DNA from: Terriglobia bacterium | Lineage (GTDB): Bacteria > Acidobacteriota > Terriglobia > Terriglobales > Acidobacteriaceae | Direction: 5' to 3' | Assembly (NCBI GenBank): GCA_020073285.1 | Contig: JAIQFM010000027.1 | Coordinates: 1 to 34,409, forward strand | Length of the DNA stretch: 34,409 bases | Shown: positions 1 through 8,951 of the stretch, one piece after another | Layout: each line of letters opens with the position of its first letter | Position numbering within the stretch: position 1 is the stretch's first letter | Notes under the pieces: model-generated | The model's database searches: none | What the model was told of the DNA's origin: nothing | Seen by the model: the letters and a program-made list of their open reading frames with translations, nothing else | Translations under genes and position numbers: made by a program

Positions 1-7
1 TTTCGAC

Positions 8-1036
8 ATGCAAATCGGAATGATCGGTCTGGGCAGAATGGGCGCCAACATGGTTCGCCGCTTGCTTCGGGGTGGGCATGAATGCGTGGTTTTTGACGCC
101 AATGTTGGCAACGTCAAACAACTGGCGAGCGAAGGCGCCGTCGGCGCAACTTCGTTGGACGATCTTGCCCGCAAGCTGAATACGCCGCGCGCGGTTTGGC
201 TAATGCTGCCGGTCGCGGTCGTGGATGGCACGCTCCAAGAGCTTGTCCCGCGGCTGCGGAAGGATGACATCGTCATTGATGGCGGAAACTCCTACTACAT
301 TGACGACATCCGGCGCGCCCAGGAACTGGGGCCCGCCGGCATTCACTACTTAGACGTCGGCACCAGCGGCGGCGTGTGGGGGCTGGAGCGCGGGTATTGC
401 ATGATGATTGGCGGCCCCAGAACGGCAGTGCAGCGGCTGGATCCGATCTTCAAGACACTGGCGCCCGGTCGTGGTGATCTGCCCCGCACCGCCGGACGGG
501 AAAAGGCGACGGGCACCGCCGAGGAAGGTTACCTGCACTGCGGGCCGGCCGGCGGCGGGCACTTCGTCAAGATGGTGCACAACGGCATCGAGTACGGCCT
601 GATGGCGGCCTACGCGGAAGGTCTTAACATCCTCAAGCATGCCAATTCCGGCAAGCAAACGCGCGCTGTGGATGCGGAAACCACGCCGCTGCGTAATCCC
701 GAGCACTACCAGTACGACTTCAACCTGCCCGACGTTGCCGAGGTATGGCGGCGTGGCAGTGTGGTGGCGTCGTGGTTGCTCGACTTGACCGCCACTGCCC
801 TGCTCGATCAGCCAGACTTGGGCGAGTTTTCGGGACAGGTTTCAGATTCCGGGGAGGGCCGCTGGACGATCCAGGCGGCAATTGAGGAGGGCACTCCAGC
901 CCCCGTGTTAACCGCGTCGCTGTATGAGCGCTTCAGCTCGCGCGGCAACGGGACTTTTGCCAACAAGCTGCTGTCCGCCATGCGCTTCCAGTTCGGAGGC
1001 CACTTGGAAAAGGACAGGGACAAGTCCGCGGCGTAA
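8..1036 (+). CDS. gnd: 6-phosphogluconate dehydrogenase, decarboxylating (short YqeC/GndA type)
   Basis: Cytosolic oxidative pentose-phosphate enzyme that converts 6-phosphogluconate to ribulose-5-phosphate and CO2 with reduction of NAD(P)+. The 342-aa product begins with a Rossmann fold (G7-L-G9-R-M-G12). It carries the substrate-site stretch [15 protein letters not shown] near residue 117 and the catalytic [10 protein letters not shown] motif near residue 188. The C-terminal helical domain contains SDSGEGRW near residue 276. The length fits the short bacterial/plant-like class rather than the ~470-aa E. coli Gnd. The ATG is 8 bases from the window edge, so its ribosome site and promoter cannot be judged. 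pgl follows on the same strand, but no zwf is visible, so glucose-6-phosphate dehydrogenase must be encoded elsewhere. Cofactor preference cannot be read from the sequence. Confidence 0.95.
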   Translation: MQIGMIGLGRMGANMVRRLLRGGHECVVFDANVGNVKQLASEGAVGATSLDDLARKLNTPRAVWLMLPVAVVDGTLQELVPRLRKDDIVIDGGNSYYIDDIRRAQELGPAGIHYLDVGTSGGVWGLERGYCMMIGGPRTAVQRLDPIFKTLAPGRGDLPRTAGREKATGTAEEGYLHCGPAGGGHFVKMVHNGIEYGLMAAYAEGLNILKHANSGKQTRAVDAETTPLRNPEHYQYDFNLPDVAEVWRRGSVVASWLLDLTATALLDQPDLGEFSGQVSDSGEGRWTIQAAIEEGTPAPVLTASLYERFSSRGNGTFANKLLSAMRFQFGGHLEKDRDKSAA

Positions 1037-1078
1037 ACAACTGAGTTTCATCCTGCGGTTGGAAAGGAAATAAAGTAC

Positions 1079-1192
1079 ATGGACCAGAAGTTTTCGCAAC
1101 CTGCCGGCGACAACGAAACTGCGTGCCAGGGAGGGTTCCGCCTCTGGCATTCGGAGACGCAGCGCAAGCCGCTGTCTGCGGCGGGCGATTAG
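1079..1192 (+). CDS. tiny ORF between gnd and pgl (37 codons), possible leader peptide or gene remnant
   Basis: An ATG at 1079 opens 37 codons ending in TAG at 1190. It is preceded by a purine-rich stretch (GGAAAGGAAATAAAG) that could act as a ribosome site. The product starts MDQKFSQPAGDNETACQ and matches no family I recognise. It occupies most of the gnd-pgl gap, where a zwf gene sits in some organisms, so it might be a scar of a lost gene, a short leader peptide, or chance. Evidence is only the plausible ribosome site and position. Confidence 0.25.
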   Translation: MDQKFSQPAGDNETACQGGFRLWHSETQRKPLSAAGD

Positions 1193-1205
1193 CGGGACAC
1201 CAATC

Positions 1206-1988
1206 GTGGAACGCAAAGTACAAATCGTTTCCGACGCGGCCGCCCTTTCCCACGCCGCCGCCGAGGTGTTCACCGCCGCCGCGCGGCAGGCCGTTGGAGA
1301 GAAGGGCAATTTCACGGTAGCTCTCTCGGGTGGTTCCACTCCGAAGGCCCTTTATGGCTTGCTCACCGGTGACGCGGAACTGCGTTCGCGCGTGCCGTGG
1401 CAACAGACATATTTCTTCTTCGGCGACGAGCGGCATGTTGCGCCCGATCACGCCGACAGCAACTACCGCACCGCTCACCAAACGTTGCTCAGCAAGATAC
1501 CTATCGCCGCGGGCCAGGTCTTTCGCATGAAAGGCGAGTATCCCGACGCGGTCAAAGGCGCCGCCGAATACGAGGATGCGTTGCGGGAATACTTTCATTT
1601 GCCGGCCGGCCGATTCCCCCGGTTTGACCTGGTCATGCTCGGTATGGGTCCGGACGGCCATACGGCCTCGCTGTTTCCCGGCACCAAGGCACTCGAAGAA
1701 CGAAATCGGCTGGTCACTTCCAATTGGGTGGGAAAGTTCTACACCCACCGCATCACCATGACCGCGCCGGTCCTGAACAACGCGGCGTGCGTCATGTTCA
1801 TGGCGCATGGACCGGACAAGGCGCAGCCCCTGAAGGCGGTTCTGGAAGGGCCGTACGAGCCCGCGCAACTGCCCGCCCAGTTGATTCGCCCGCCGAACGG
1901 AACCTTGTTGTGGCTGGTGGACGAATCCGCCGGCGGTCTCCTGGACCGCGGCGCCCTGCGTCCGCCCAAGATCGCAGCGACAGGATAG
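1206..1988 (+). CDS. pgl: 6-phosphogluconolactonase (DevB/SOL type)
   Basis: Hydrolyses 6-phosphogluconolactone to 6-phosphogluconate, the step before gnd. The 260-aa product has the NagB/RpiA/isomerase-like fold. Visible signatures are VALSGGSTPKALY near residue 38 (phosphate-binding loop), FFFGDERHVAPDHADSNY near residue 70, and GMGPDGHTASLFPG near residue 146, the hallmark of this lactonase. The start is a GTG at 1206 giving MERKVQIVSDAAALS; the ribosome site before it is weak (GGGAC). The C-terminal part TAPVLNNAACVMFMAHGPDKA is also typical. Its stop at 1986-1988 overlaps a strong GGAGAAAGG sequence that would serve the next small ORF. It is probably cotranscribed with gnd. Confidence 0.94.
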   Translation: MERKVQIVSDAAALSHAAAEVFTAAARQAVGEKGNFTVALSGGSTPKALYGLLTGDAELRSRVPWQQTYFFFGDERHVAPDHADSNYRTAHQTLLSKIPIAAGQVFRMKGEYPDAVKGAAEYEDALREYFHLPAGRFPRFDLVMLGMGPDGHTASLFPGTKALEERNRLVTSNWVGKFYTHRITMTAPVLNNAACVMFMAHGPDKAQPLKAVLEGPYEPAQLPAQLIRPPNGTLLWLVDESAGGLLDRGALRPPKIAATG

Positions 1989-1998
1989 GAGAAAGGGT

Positions 1999-2106
1999 AT
2001 GGCTTCAGGCCAGAAGGTAATTTCCCTTGAGCGCTATCTCGGCCCAGCGGCGGACACGCTGCCTGGCTTCAACAACCCGCGAATTCCTGGGGAGCGTGTG
2101 GCCTGA
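1999..2106 (+). CDS. tiny ORF after pgl (35 codons) with strong ribosome site
   Basis: An ATG at 1999 follows a good Shine-Dalgarno (AGGAGAAAGG at 1987-1996) and encodes 35 residues starting MASGQKVISLERYLG, ending in TGA at 2104. It is in the same frame as the HAD gene that starts at 2140, 33 bases further on. I recognise no family. It may be a leader peptide that couples translation of the HAD gene, or the remnant of a deleted gene. The TGA is unlikely to be selenocysteine: there is no thiol-enzyme context, and the HAD motif I begins only after its own ATG. Confidence 0.35.
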   Translation: MASGQKVISLERYLGPAADTLPGFNNPRIPGERVA

Positions 2107-2139
2107 GGCGCGCCATTCGACTCAGCGAGGATTTTCCCT

Positions 2140-2835
2140 ATGCGCGAGAATCTGGTCTTCCTGTTCGATGTGGACAATACTCTGCTCGACAATGATCGCG
2201 TGTCCGCCGATCTCGAACGCCATCTGGAACGCGAGGTCGGACACGAACGGCAACGGCGCTACTGGTCGATCTTCCAGGAGCTGCGTTCCGAGCTTGGCTA
2301 CGCCGATTATCTCGGCGCGTTGCAGCGTTACCGCTCCAACTATCCTCGCGATCCGAAACTACTGACCGTGTCTCACTTCCTGGTGGAGTATCCGTTCGCC
2401 AACCGGCTATTCCCCAATGCACTGGACGCCGTGGACCACGTCAAGCAATTCGGGCGCCCGGTGATCCTTTCCGACGGCGACGTGGTCTTCCAACCGCAGA
2501 AGATCTGGCGCTCCGGACTGCATGACGCCTTCGACGGCGCCGTGCTCATTTACATCCACAAGGAGCGCGAGCTGGATGACGTTGAGGGACGCTACCCCGC
2601 GGATCACTACGTCTTGGTGGACGATAAGATTCGCATCCTGACCGCAATCAAGCGGGCATGGGGGCGCCGTGTCACTACGGTGTTCCCGCGCCAGGGCCAC
2701 TACGCGCTCGATGAAAAAATCCTTAGCTCATTCCCCCCGGCTGACTACACCATCGATCGCATCGGGGAGCTGGTGAACTTGGATTTCCAGGCTGTTGCGG
2801 AAGGCGGCGCCATGCAATCGGGCGCCGCGGACTGA
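2140..2835 (+). CDS. HAD-superfamily hydrolase (phosphatase-like)
   Basis: The 231-aa soluble protein has the HAD core. Motif I is FLFDVDNTLL with the nucleophile and acid/base aspartates at residues 10 and 12. Motif II is ILSDGDVVF near residue 109, and motifs III/IV lie around YVLVDDKIRIL near residue 165. The substrate is likely a small phosphorylated metabolite but cannot be assigned. A helical cap is inserted between motif I and motif II (residues ~20-95), so it resembles C1-cap HADs. It lies just downstream of gnd and pgl on the same strand and may share their transcript. A clear second family assignment (for example phosphoglycolate phosphatase) is not supported. Confidence 0.85.
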   Translation: MRENLVFLFDVDNTLLDNDRVSADLERHLEREVGHERQRRYWSIFQELRSELGYADYLGALQRYRSNYPRDPKLLTVSHFLVEYPFANRLFPNALDAVDHVKQFGRPVILSDGDVVFQPQKIWRSGLHDAFDGAVLIYIHKERELDDVEGRYPADHYVLVDDKIRILTAIKRAWGRRVTTVFPRQGHYALDEKILSSFPPADYTIDRIGELVNLDFQAVAEGGAMQSGAAD

Positions 2836-2897
2836 CGCCTTGTCGTTGGCCAAACTATGCGCCGGTGGTCGGGCCTATGGAGCGGAAATCGAGGAAC

Positions 2898-2991
<94 letters not shown>

Positions 2992-3094
2992 GCGAAGGCG
3001 GGAACGCTTACTTTCGATAATTTACCACATGCCCTTCAGTTCTGAAGCATAAGTTGCGGCAGGGAAGTCCGCTTATCGTCGCCGCAAAAAACGT

Positions 3095-3122
3095 TTGCAA
3101 GTGTTTCAGTCGGGTCTATAAT
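3095..3122 (+). promoter_or_regulatory. sigma70-type promoter for the TonB-dependent receptor gene
   Basis: TTGCAA at 3095-3100, a 16-base spacer, then a perfect TATAAT at 3117-3122. It is on the coding strand about 100 bases before the receptor start, in otherwise gene-free DNA. The predicted start of transcription is near 3129, leaving a ~97-base leader. Confidence 0.7.
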
Positions 3123-3225
3123 CCCACAACTCCAACGGGGATCTCGACACAGTCTGCATTCAATAATTGGGCTCTTACGTCATGATGGCTTGGTGCTAAT
3201 TCCTCAATTCACGGGAGACCGCACG

Positions 3226-6200
3226 ATGAAAACGCTGCGCCTGGTCTGCGTTTGCTGCTTGCTGCTGACACTATCTCCTCAACTGTTTGCCCAGAGCCAG
3301 ATCACGACGGGTGTCGTTCAGGGTACGGTCCTAGATCCGTCGGGAGCCGTGGTCGCGGGCGCGTCGGTGGAAGCGAATAACCCCGACACAAACTTTACGC
3401 GCAGCCTGACGACGGATTCCAACGGTCGTTTCGTTTTTCTGGCCCTCCCCCCAGGCGCCTATAAAGTGACGATTTCAGCCAAGGGTTTTGCCACAGTCGT
3501 GCAGCAGAACGTCCATCTGACGGTCGGCCAGGCGATCTCGCTGAACATTCCCTTGAAGGTCTCGTCGACTGCGGAGCAGATCGTGGTCACCGACACTCCC
3601 ACGCTCGACCCGACCAAAACGGAGGTCAGCAGCACGCTCGCGCCGGTGACGGTCAGCACGACCCCGGTGCTGGGCCGCAAGTTCGAAGACTTGCTCACCC
3701 TCACGCCGGGCGTTGGGATCGTGCAAGGTCCCGATGGCGATGAGATCAGCTTTGCCGGGCAGCGCGGCACGTTCAACAACATCAGCCTCGACGGCGGCGA
3801 CTACAACAACGGATTTTTTGGCGAGCAGATGGGCGGCCAGCGCGCCGCCATTGACATCACCATGGATGCGGTGCAGGAGTTCCAGGTGGTCGCCAGCGGC
3901 GCCACCGCGGAATTCGGTCGCACCGCCGGCGCTATCGTCAACGTGGTCACCAAATCCGGCACCAACAATGTTCACGGCAGCGTCTTCCACTTCCAGCGGT
4001 TGGAGGCGCTCAGTTCTGATACCTCTGACGGCAAGCCCCTCAAGAACTTCTCCCGCGAGCAATTCGGCGGCACCATCGGCGGGCCCATCAAGAAAGACAA
4101 GATGTTTTTCTTCGGCGCCTTCGAGCAGATCCTCGCCAACCTGACCCGCGACAACCTGAGCACGCAATTGGGATCCACGCCATGCCCGGTGACGGCGCCC
4201 ACCATCACGGCGAACGAGGCGCTGATTAACGCCAACCCCGATTGCCAGCGCCTCGCCTTAACCAACTTCATCCAGAACACCCGCGGCCAGGCGGAAGGAC
4301 TGCCGGTCAAGCATCCCATCCGCAATTCCGCCGCCCTGGCCAAGTACGACTGGAACATTACGCCACGCAACAAGCTGAGCGCGTCGTTCAACTTCGACTA
4401 TTCGAAGAATGAGAACCAGACCTTCGATGTTCCCACCTATGGCGATTCCGCCAACGGTACCGAGGGGCCATCCAAGATCCAGGCGTATAACGCCAACTTG
4501 CTGACGACGGTCTCACCCACGCAGCTCAACGAGCTCCATTTCACCTACGGCCGCGAGAACCGGCCGCGCGGCACAACCGCCTCCAAGATCCCTGCCGATA
4601 CCGGCATCGGCTTTGCCCCCAGCTTCCGGTTCGGCAATCCCTTCTTCTTGGAACCCACGATTGACGAAATCTTCTGGCGCACCCAGATTCGCGACAACTA
4701 CTCCATCGTCCACGGGTCGCATAACGTCAAGTTTGGCGGCGAGTGGATCCACAGCCGGAATGTTCAGACGTTCCGCGGGTTTTTCACCGGACGGTACCTT
4801 CTTGATAGCGTGACCGGATTCCTGCGCTACGCCTCGCCGGCGGCTCCCGGCGGATTCGGCCCCGGGGCCGCCGAGTGTGCGACAGCGGCAGGAGCAATTT
4901 CATTTGTCACGCTGCCGAGTGCGTGTCCAGCCGGATCCTCGTTCACCGCCGGCCCGCTCCTGTTCTACCTCCAGGACGGCTTGCCGACGGGGCTGGAGAA
5001 CGTCCCTCCGGGTGCCTCCGATATCGCCAACCAGGACTACGCCCTGTTCGTCCAAGACAAGTGGCAGGTGACGCGCAATTTCACGCTGAACTACGGCGTG
5101 CGCTGGGAAGCGCAGATCTTCCCCGACCCGGTCATCGGTCCGTCGAAGACCGCGTACGGACAGTATCTGAGCAATCCCTTGTTCCCGTCGGATGGAACCC
5201 TGCACAACCAGAAAGCGGAATTTCAGCCGCGCGTTGGCTTTGCCTGGGATTTGTTCGGTACCCAGAAGTCGGTTTTGCGTGCCAACGCCGGAATTTACGA
5301 CGCTCGCCAGAACATGCTGAGCGAGGTGAGCTCCATCACCACCAACGGCGTGCAGCAATACACGATCTATACCGATAGCGGACTGGCGCGGCAGGGCTTT
5401 ACTCCCACACCGCCCGTTTGGCCGAACGACTTCCCTGTGCCGGCAGCTACGGGAACCATTCCCGCGGGAGCGGGCGTCCACGTCTTCGACAGGAACTATG
5501 CCAACCCGCGCATCTACACATGGAACGTCGGATTCGAGCAGGAGATGGCCCCCAGTTGGTCGTTCTATACCGATCTCACTTGGTCCAAAGGCGTCCACAT
5601 CACCAGGTTCTTCAACTACAACACGGAGGGATTTTTTTCGCCGAGCGGCGCCTTCATTCCTGGCACGACTAACGGCGCCGCCGTCGCCCCGTTTCCGGCT
5701 CTGGGCGACGTTTACGTTCTTAATAGTCAGGGTAAGGCGCTCTACCGCGGCTTGACCGTCGGGATGAGGAAGCGCTTCAGCCGGCACTACCAGTTGGAGT
5801 GGAATTACGTCCTCTCCGAGGACCTGGACGACGACTCCAACGAGCGCGACCCATTCACCGACCGGCGCTTGAATCCCCGCATTCCATCGCTCGATTACCA
5901 CTTCTCCGACCGCGACCAGCGCCACAAGTTCAACCTCTACAGCTACTCGGAACTGCCGTACGGCATCAACCTGAATTTGCGTTTGCAGGCGCACACGCCC
6001 CAGCCCATCACCGCAGCCAGTTGTCTCATTCGCAATTGCGCCTGGAAGGATACCGCCTACACCTCCTTTGATTGGCGCGTCGCGCGTCCCTTCAAAGTCG
6101 GCGAAGGCAAGAACGTCATTCCAACCGTCGAGATGTTCAACACCTTCAATAACAAGAACAACGTCAACCCGCTGACGTCGGCGGCTCTGTTCGATTTCAG

Positions 6201-6267
6201 CGGATTCCTGCGTGCTGGCGTTGGCGATCCAAGGCAGGTGCAGTTGGCGGTCAAATTCACTTTCTAG
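3226..6267 (+). CDS. TonB-dependent receptor with N-terminal carboxypeptidase-regulatory-like domain
   Basis: Outer-membrane, energy-dependent uptake channel of the type expanded in Acidobacteriota; the substrate is unknown, most likely an oligosaccharide or peptide by analogy with SusC-like relatives. The 1013-aa product has a signal peptide (MKTLRLVCVCCLLL to LFAQ, residues 1-23). A CarboxypepD_reg beta-sandwich follows at ~27-110 (GTVLDPSGAVVAGASV, TDSNGRFVFLALPPGAYKV). A plug domain lies at ~130-260 (EDLLTLTPGVG, SLDGGDYNNGFFGEQMGG, GATAEFGRTAGAIVNVVTKSGTN). A long beta-barrel follows, ending in aromatic residues (VQLAVKFTF), as outer-membrane barrels do. The start at 3226 was chosen over an upstream TTG because it gives a clean signal peptide and follows GGGAGACC. 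It is a single-gene unit with its own promoter and a strong terminator. Confidence 0.93.
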   Translation: MKTLRLVCVCCLLLTLSPQLFAQSQITTGVVQGTVLDPSGAVVAGASVEANNPDTNFTRSLTTDSNGRFVFLALPPGAYKVTISAKGFATVVQQNVHLTVGQAISLNIPLKVSSTAEQIVVTDTPTLDPTKTEVSSTLAPVTVSTTPVLGRKFEDLLTLTPGVGIVQGPDGDEISFAGQRGTFNNISLDGGDYNNGFFGEQMGGQRAAIDITMDAVQEFQVVASGATAEFGRTAGAIVNVVTKSGTNNVHGSVFHFQRLEALSSDTSDGKPLKNFSREQFGGTIGGPIKKDKMFFFGAFEQILANLTRDNLSTQLGSTPCPVTAPTITANEALINANPDCQRLALTNFIQNTRGQAEGLPVKHPIRNSAALAKYDWNITPRNKLSASFNFDYSKNENQTFDVPTYGDSANGTEGPSKIQAYNANLLTTVSPTQLNELHFTYGRENRPRGTTASKIPADTGIGFAPSFRFGNPFFLEPTIDEIFWRTQIRDNYSIVHGSHNVKFGGEWIHSRNVQTFRGFFTGRYLLDSVTGFLRYASPAAPGGFGPGAAECATAAGAISFVTLPSACPAGSSFTAGPLLFYLQDGLPTGLENVPPGASDIANQDYALFVQDKWQVTRNFTLNYGVRWEAQIFPDPVIGPSKTAYGQYLSNPLFPSDGTLHNQKAEFQPRVGFAWDLFGTQKSVLRANAGIYDARQNMLSEVSSITTNGVQQYTIYTDSGLARQGFTPTPPVWPNDFPVPAATGTIPAGAGVHVFDRNYANPRIYTWNVGFEQEMAPSWSFYTDLTWSKGVHITRFFNYNTEGFFSPSGAFIPGTTNGAAVAPFPALGDVYVLNSQGKALYRGLTVGMRKRFSRHYQLEWNYVLSEDLDDDSNERDPFTDRRLNPRIPSLDYHFSDRDQRHKFNLYSYSELPYGINLNLRLQAHTPQPITAASCLIRNCAWKDTAYTSFDWRVARPFKVGEGKNVIPTVEMFNTFNNKNNVNPLTSAALFDFSGFLRAGVGDPRQVQLAVKFTF

Positions 6268-6285
6268 GCTCAGCCGTGCAGCATC

Positions 6286-6320
6286 CTGCCCGCGAGGTTG
6301 CCATTCGCGGGCAGTTTTCT
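6286..6320 (+). terminator. rho-independent terminator of the TonB-dependent receptor gene
   Basis: A perfect 10-bp stem, CTGCCCGCGA (6286-6295) with TCGCGGGCAG (6305-6314), with a 9-base loop and TTTTCT immediately after. The T-run ends four bases before the ATG of the next gene. Confidence 0.9.
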
Positions 6321-6324
6321 ATTT

Positions 6325-7182
6325 ATGGTTTCTGCGACGAGTCAACCCGCTGGGCCCCTCGGCCCCATCCTGACTGCGCACCTGTTTCCAAAAATCGAAG
6401 CTCTGCTGATCGAGTTGCTTCGCGCGCTGTCGCCGGACGATTGGGAGACGCAGACGATCTCTCCCAAGTGGAAGGTCAAAGATGTCGCCGCACACCTTCT
6501 GGACACGCACTTGCGCAAGCTCTCGATGGCCAGAGATGGGTATGCGAGCGAAACCGTGGTCATTCGTTCTTCCGCCGATTTGCTTGCGCTCGTCAACCGG
6601 CTGAACGAAGAGGGCGTGCGGCTTTATCGCCGTTTGAGTCCTCCAGTGCTGATTTCGATGATGGAGTTGGCGTCGCAAGAGAGCGCCCAATACCACCAGT
6701 CGCTGGACCCCTTCGCGCCCGCCAAATTCGCCGTAAGTTGGGCCGGTGATACGGCCTCGCCTAACTGGTTCGATACTGCCCGCGAATTCACCGAACGCTG
6801 GCACCATCAGCAACAGATCAGGCTGGCCGTCAATCGGCCGGGAATCATGACGCGGGAGCTTTATCACCCGGTTCTCGATTGCTTCATGCGCGGCTTGCCT
6901 CATGCCTACCGCGACGCACTCGCTAAACCTGGGACGCTGCTGCAATTCGAGATTGCCGGTGAGTGCGGTGGCGCCTGGTATCTCAATCGAGGCTCGGAAT
7001 CATGGCGGCTCGTGGACCGTTTACTGGGGAGAGCAACCTCACAAATCGCCATTCCGCAGGAGATCGCATGGCGCATCTTTACCAAGGGAATTGACCGGCG
7101 GGCGGCCGCTGCCCAGGTGCAGGTCGTTGGAGATAGTGAACTCGGCTTGCACGTGCTGCGGATGACCGCGATTGTCGGATAG
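6325..7182 (+). CDS. DinB/maleylpyruvate isomerase N-terminal-like protein
   Basis: The 285-aa protein begins with a four-helix-bundle domain resembling the mycothiol-dependent maleylpyruvate isomerase N-terminal (MDMPI_N/DinB) family. The cues are a helix with two Leu-rich turns (IEALLIELLRALSPDDWETQT), then WKVKDVAAHLLDTHLRKLSM, where the first metal-ligand histidine would be, and REFTERWHHQQQIRLAVNRPG near residue 157 with further histidines. The C-terminal ~100 residues (LQFEIAGECGGAWYLNRG) resemble the SCP2-like C-terminal part of such proteins. The biochemical role is unknown; family members act as thiol-dependent isomerases or transferases. The ATG at 6325 directly abuts a terminator and has no ribosome site, so the start or the expression mode is uncertain. 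An upstream TTG at 6298 lies inside the hairpin. Confidence 0.75.
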   Translation: MVSATSQPAGPLGPILTAHLFPKIEALLIELLRALSPDDWETQTISPKWKVKDVAAHLLDTHLRKLSMARDGYASETVVIRSSADLLALVNRLNEEGVRLYRRLSPPVLISMMELASQESAQYHQSLDPFAPAKFAVSWAGDTASPNWFDTAREFTERWHHQQQIRLAVNRPGIMTRELYHPVLDCFMRGLPHAYRDALAKPGTLLQFEIAGECGGAWYLNRGSESWRLVDRLLGRATSQIAIPQEIAWRIFTKGIDRRAAAAQVQVVGDSELGLHVLRMTAIVG

Positions 7183-7280
7183 GCGACGCGACCTGCGACG
7201 TAATGCAGGCTGCTGTATCTAATTCAGGTACGGCAGCCCGGAAACGCCGTAGCCATCCGACACGAAATCCGAGGCCGATC

Positions 7281-8951
7281 ATGGCGAAACCAATTCTGCT
7301 GAGTGTCGATGACGACGCCGACGTTTTGCGCACCATTGAACGCGATCTGCGCTCGCAGTACGGCGCCGAATACCGAGTCATGGGAAGCGATTCTCCCGAG
7401 GCAGCGCTGGACCTTCTAAGGCAACTGAAAGTCCGTAACGACAGCGTGGCCCTGCTGCTGGTGGACCAGCGCATGCCTCGCATGGACGGCGTCGGATTCC
7501 TTCAGGAAGCGACTCGCATCTTTCCCGAAGCCAAGCGTGCGTTGCTCACCGCATACGCCGATACCAACGCTGCCATCGGCGCTATCAATCAAGCCAACAT
7601 CGACTACTTCTTCCTGAAGCCTTGGGACCCGCCCGCCGAGCACCTCTATCCGCAGTTGGATGACTTACTCGACGACTGGCGGGCTTCCTACCACCCAACC
7701 TTCGACGGAATGCGGTTGTTGGGTACGCGCTGGTCGCCACGTTCGTATGAATTGCGCGATTTCCTGGCCCGCAATCATGTTCCTTATCAGTGGATCGACG
7801 TTGAGCTTTCCGCCAACGATCCGGAAACCAAACGCCTCTTGCAGGCTCTGGGTCCGGAGGCCGCCAGTCTCCCGGTCGTACTGTTCCCCGACGGGACGAA
7901 GCTTCTGGACGGCGTACCCGCGGATGTCGCGCAAAAGATTGGTTTGCGGACGCGTGCGCAAACCAGCTTTTACGATTTGGCGATCGTGGGTGGAGGCCCG
8001 GCCGGGCTGGCGGCCGCCGTTTATGGCGCATCGGAAGGCCTGCACACAGTGATGATTGAGCGCGAAGCGCCGGGTGGTCAGGCAGGAATGAGTTCGCTCA
8101 TCGAGAACTATCTCGGATTCCCGAGCGGGCTCAGCGGCGCCGATCTGGCCCGTCGCGCGGTGGTGCAGGCTCGGCGTTTTGGCGTGGAAATCTTGTCGCC
8201 GCAGGAGGCTGTCGGCATTCGCACCGAAGGACCTTATAGGATCATCAAGCTGGCCGACGGCAACGAGATCTCCTGTCACGCATTGATGATCGCGGCCGGA
8301 GTGCAGTGGAAGCGCCTGGCCGCTCCGGGAATCGATCGCTTGCAGGGTGCGGGCGTCTACTATGGCGGCGGCGCTACCGAAGCGCTCTCCTGTAAGGGCG
8401 AGATTGTCTATGTGGTAGGCGGCGCCAATTCGGCGGGCCAGGCCGCGATGAACTTTTCCAAGTACGCCGAGCGTGTGGTCATCCTGGTGCGCGGCCACTC
8501 CCTCGCCAGCACCATGTCACAGTATCTGATCGACCAGATCAAGGAGACACCCAACATTCAACTGTGGACCCATGCCGCCGTGGCCGAAGTCCATGGCGAA
8601 ACCCACTTGGAGGAAATTTCGGTCTTCTGTTCCGACACCGGCAAAACGGAGCGTGTGCCGGCGAACGCCATGTTCATCTTTATTGGAGCGCTGCCGCGAA
8701 CGAACTGGTTGGCGAATGTCGTTGAGCGCGACGAACGCGGCTTCATCCTCACTGGCCCCGATCTCCTTCGCGACGGGCAGCGTCCAAGGGGATGGGCGCT
8801 CGACCGAGATCCGTTTCTGCTGGAGACCAATGTTCCCGGCCTTTTTGCCGTTGGCGACGTGCGCCACGGCTCCGTCAAACGCGTGGCCTCCGGAGTCGGA
8901 GAAGGATCGGTGGCGGTGCAGTTCATCCATCAGTACTTGAGCAAGGTCTAA
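7281..8951 (+). CDS. response-regulator receiver / glutaredoxin-like / thioredoxin-reductase-like fusion
   Basis: A 556-aa three-part protein. Residues 1-125 form a receiver with acidic pocket D10-D12, phospho-acceptor D62 (LLLVDQRMPRMDG) and K113 (FLKPW). Residues ~140-225 resemble a glutaredoxin fold (MRLLGTRWSPRSYELRDFL), but WSPR stands where a CxxC would be. Residues 230-556 are a thioredoxin-reductase-type FAD/NAD(P)H flavoprotein: GGGPAGLAAA near 237, GGQAG near 265, IENYLGFPSG near 274, VVGGANSAGQAA near 378, and the C-terminal FAVGDVRHGSVKRVASGVGEGSVAV. The usual redox-active CxxC between the FAD and NADPH parts is replaced by YYGGGATEALSC, so it may not reduce thioredoxin. The start at 7281 follows GAGG with good spacing. 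It is directly adjacent to the histidine kinase gene, presumably its signalling partner. Confidence 0.92.
   Translation: MAKPILLSVDDDADVLRTIERDLRSQYGAEYRVMGSDSPEAALDLLRQLKVRNDSVALLLVDQRMPRMDGVGFLQEATRIFPEAKRALLTAYADTNAAIGAINQANIDYFFLKPWDPPAEHLYPQLDDLLDDWRASYHPTFDGMRLLGTRWSPRSYELRDFLARNHVPYQWIDVELSANDPETKRLLQALGPEAASLPVVLFPDGTKLLDGVPADVAQKIGLRTRAQTSFYDLAIVGGGPAGLAAAVYGASEGLHTVMIEREAPGGQAGMSSLIENYLGFPSGLSGADLARRAVVQARRFGVEILSPQEAVGIRTEGPYRIIKLADGNEISCHALMIAAGVQWKRLAAPGIDRLQGAGVYYGGGATEALSCKGEIVYVVGGANSAGQAAMNFSKYAERVVILVRGHSLASTMSQYLIDQIKETPNIQLWTHAAVAEVHGETHLEEISVFCSDTGKTERVPANAMFIFIGALPRTNWLANVVERDERGFILTGPDLLRDGQRPRGWALDRDPFLLETNVPGLFAVGDVRHGSVKRVASGVGEGSVAVQFIHQYLSKV

Noticed and set aside
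1999-2835. TGA at 2104 read as selenocysteine, joining the small ORF to the HAD gene
   Set aside because: No thiol-enzyme context at the codon, no clear hairpin, and the HAD fold begins at its own ATG.
4900-5994. Long minus-strand ORF inside the TonB receptor gene (364 codons)
   Set aside because: Shadow of a GC-rich gene; composition is of the antisense type and no domain is recognisable.
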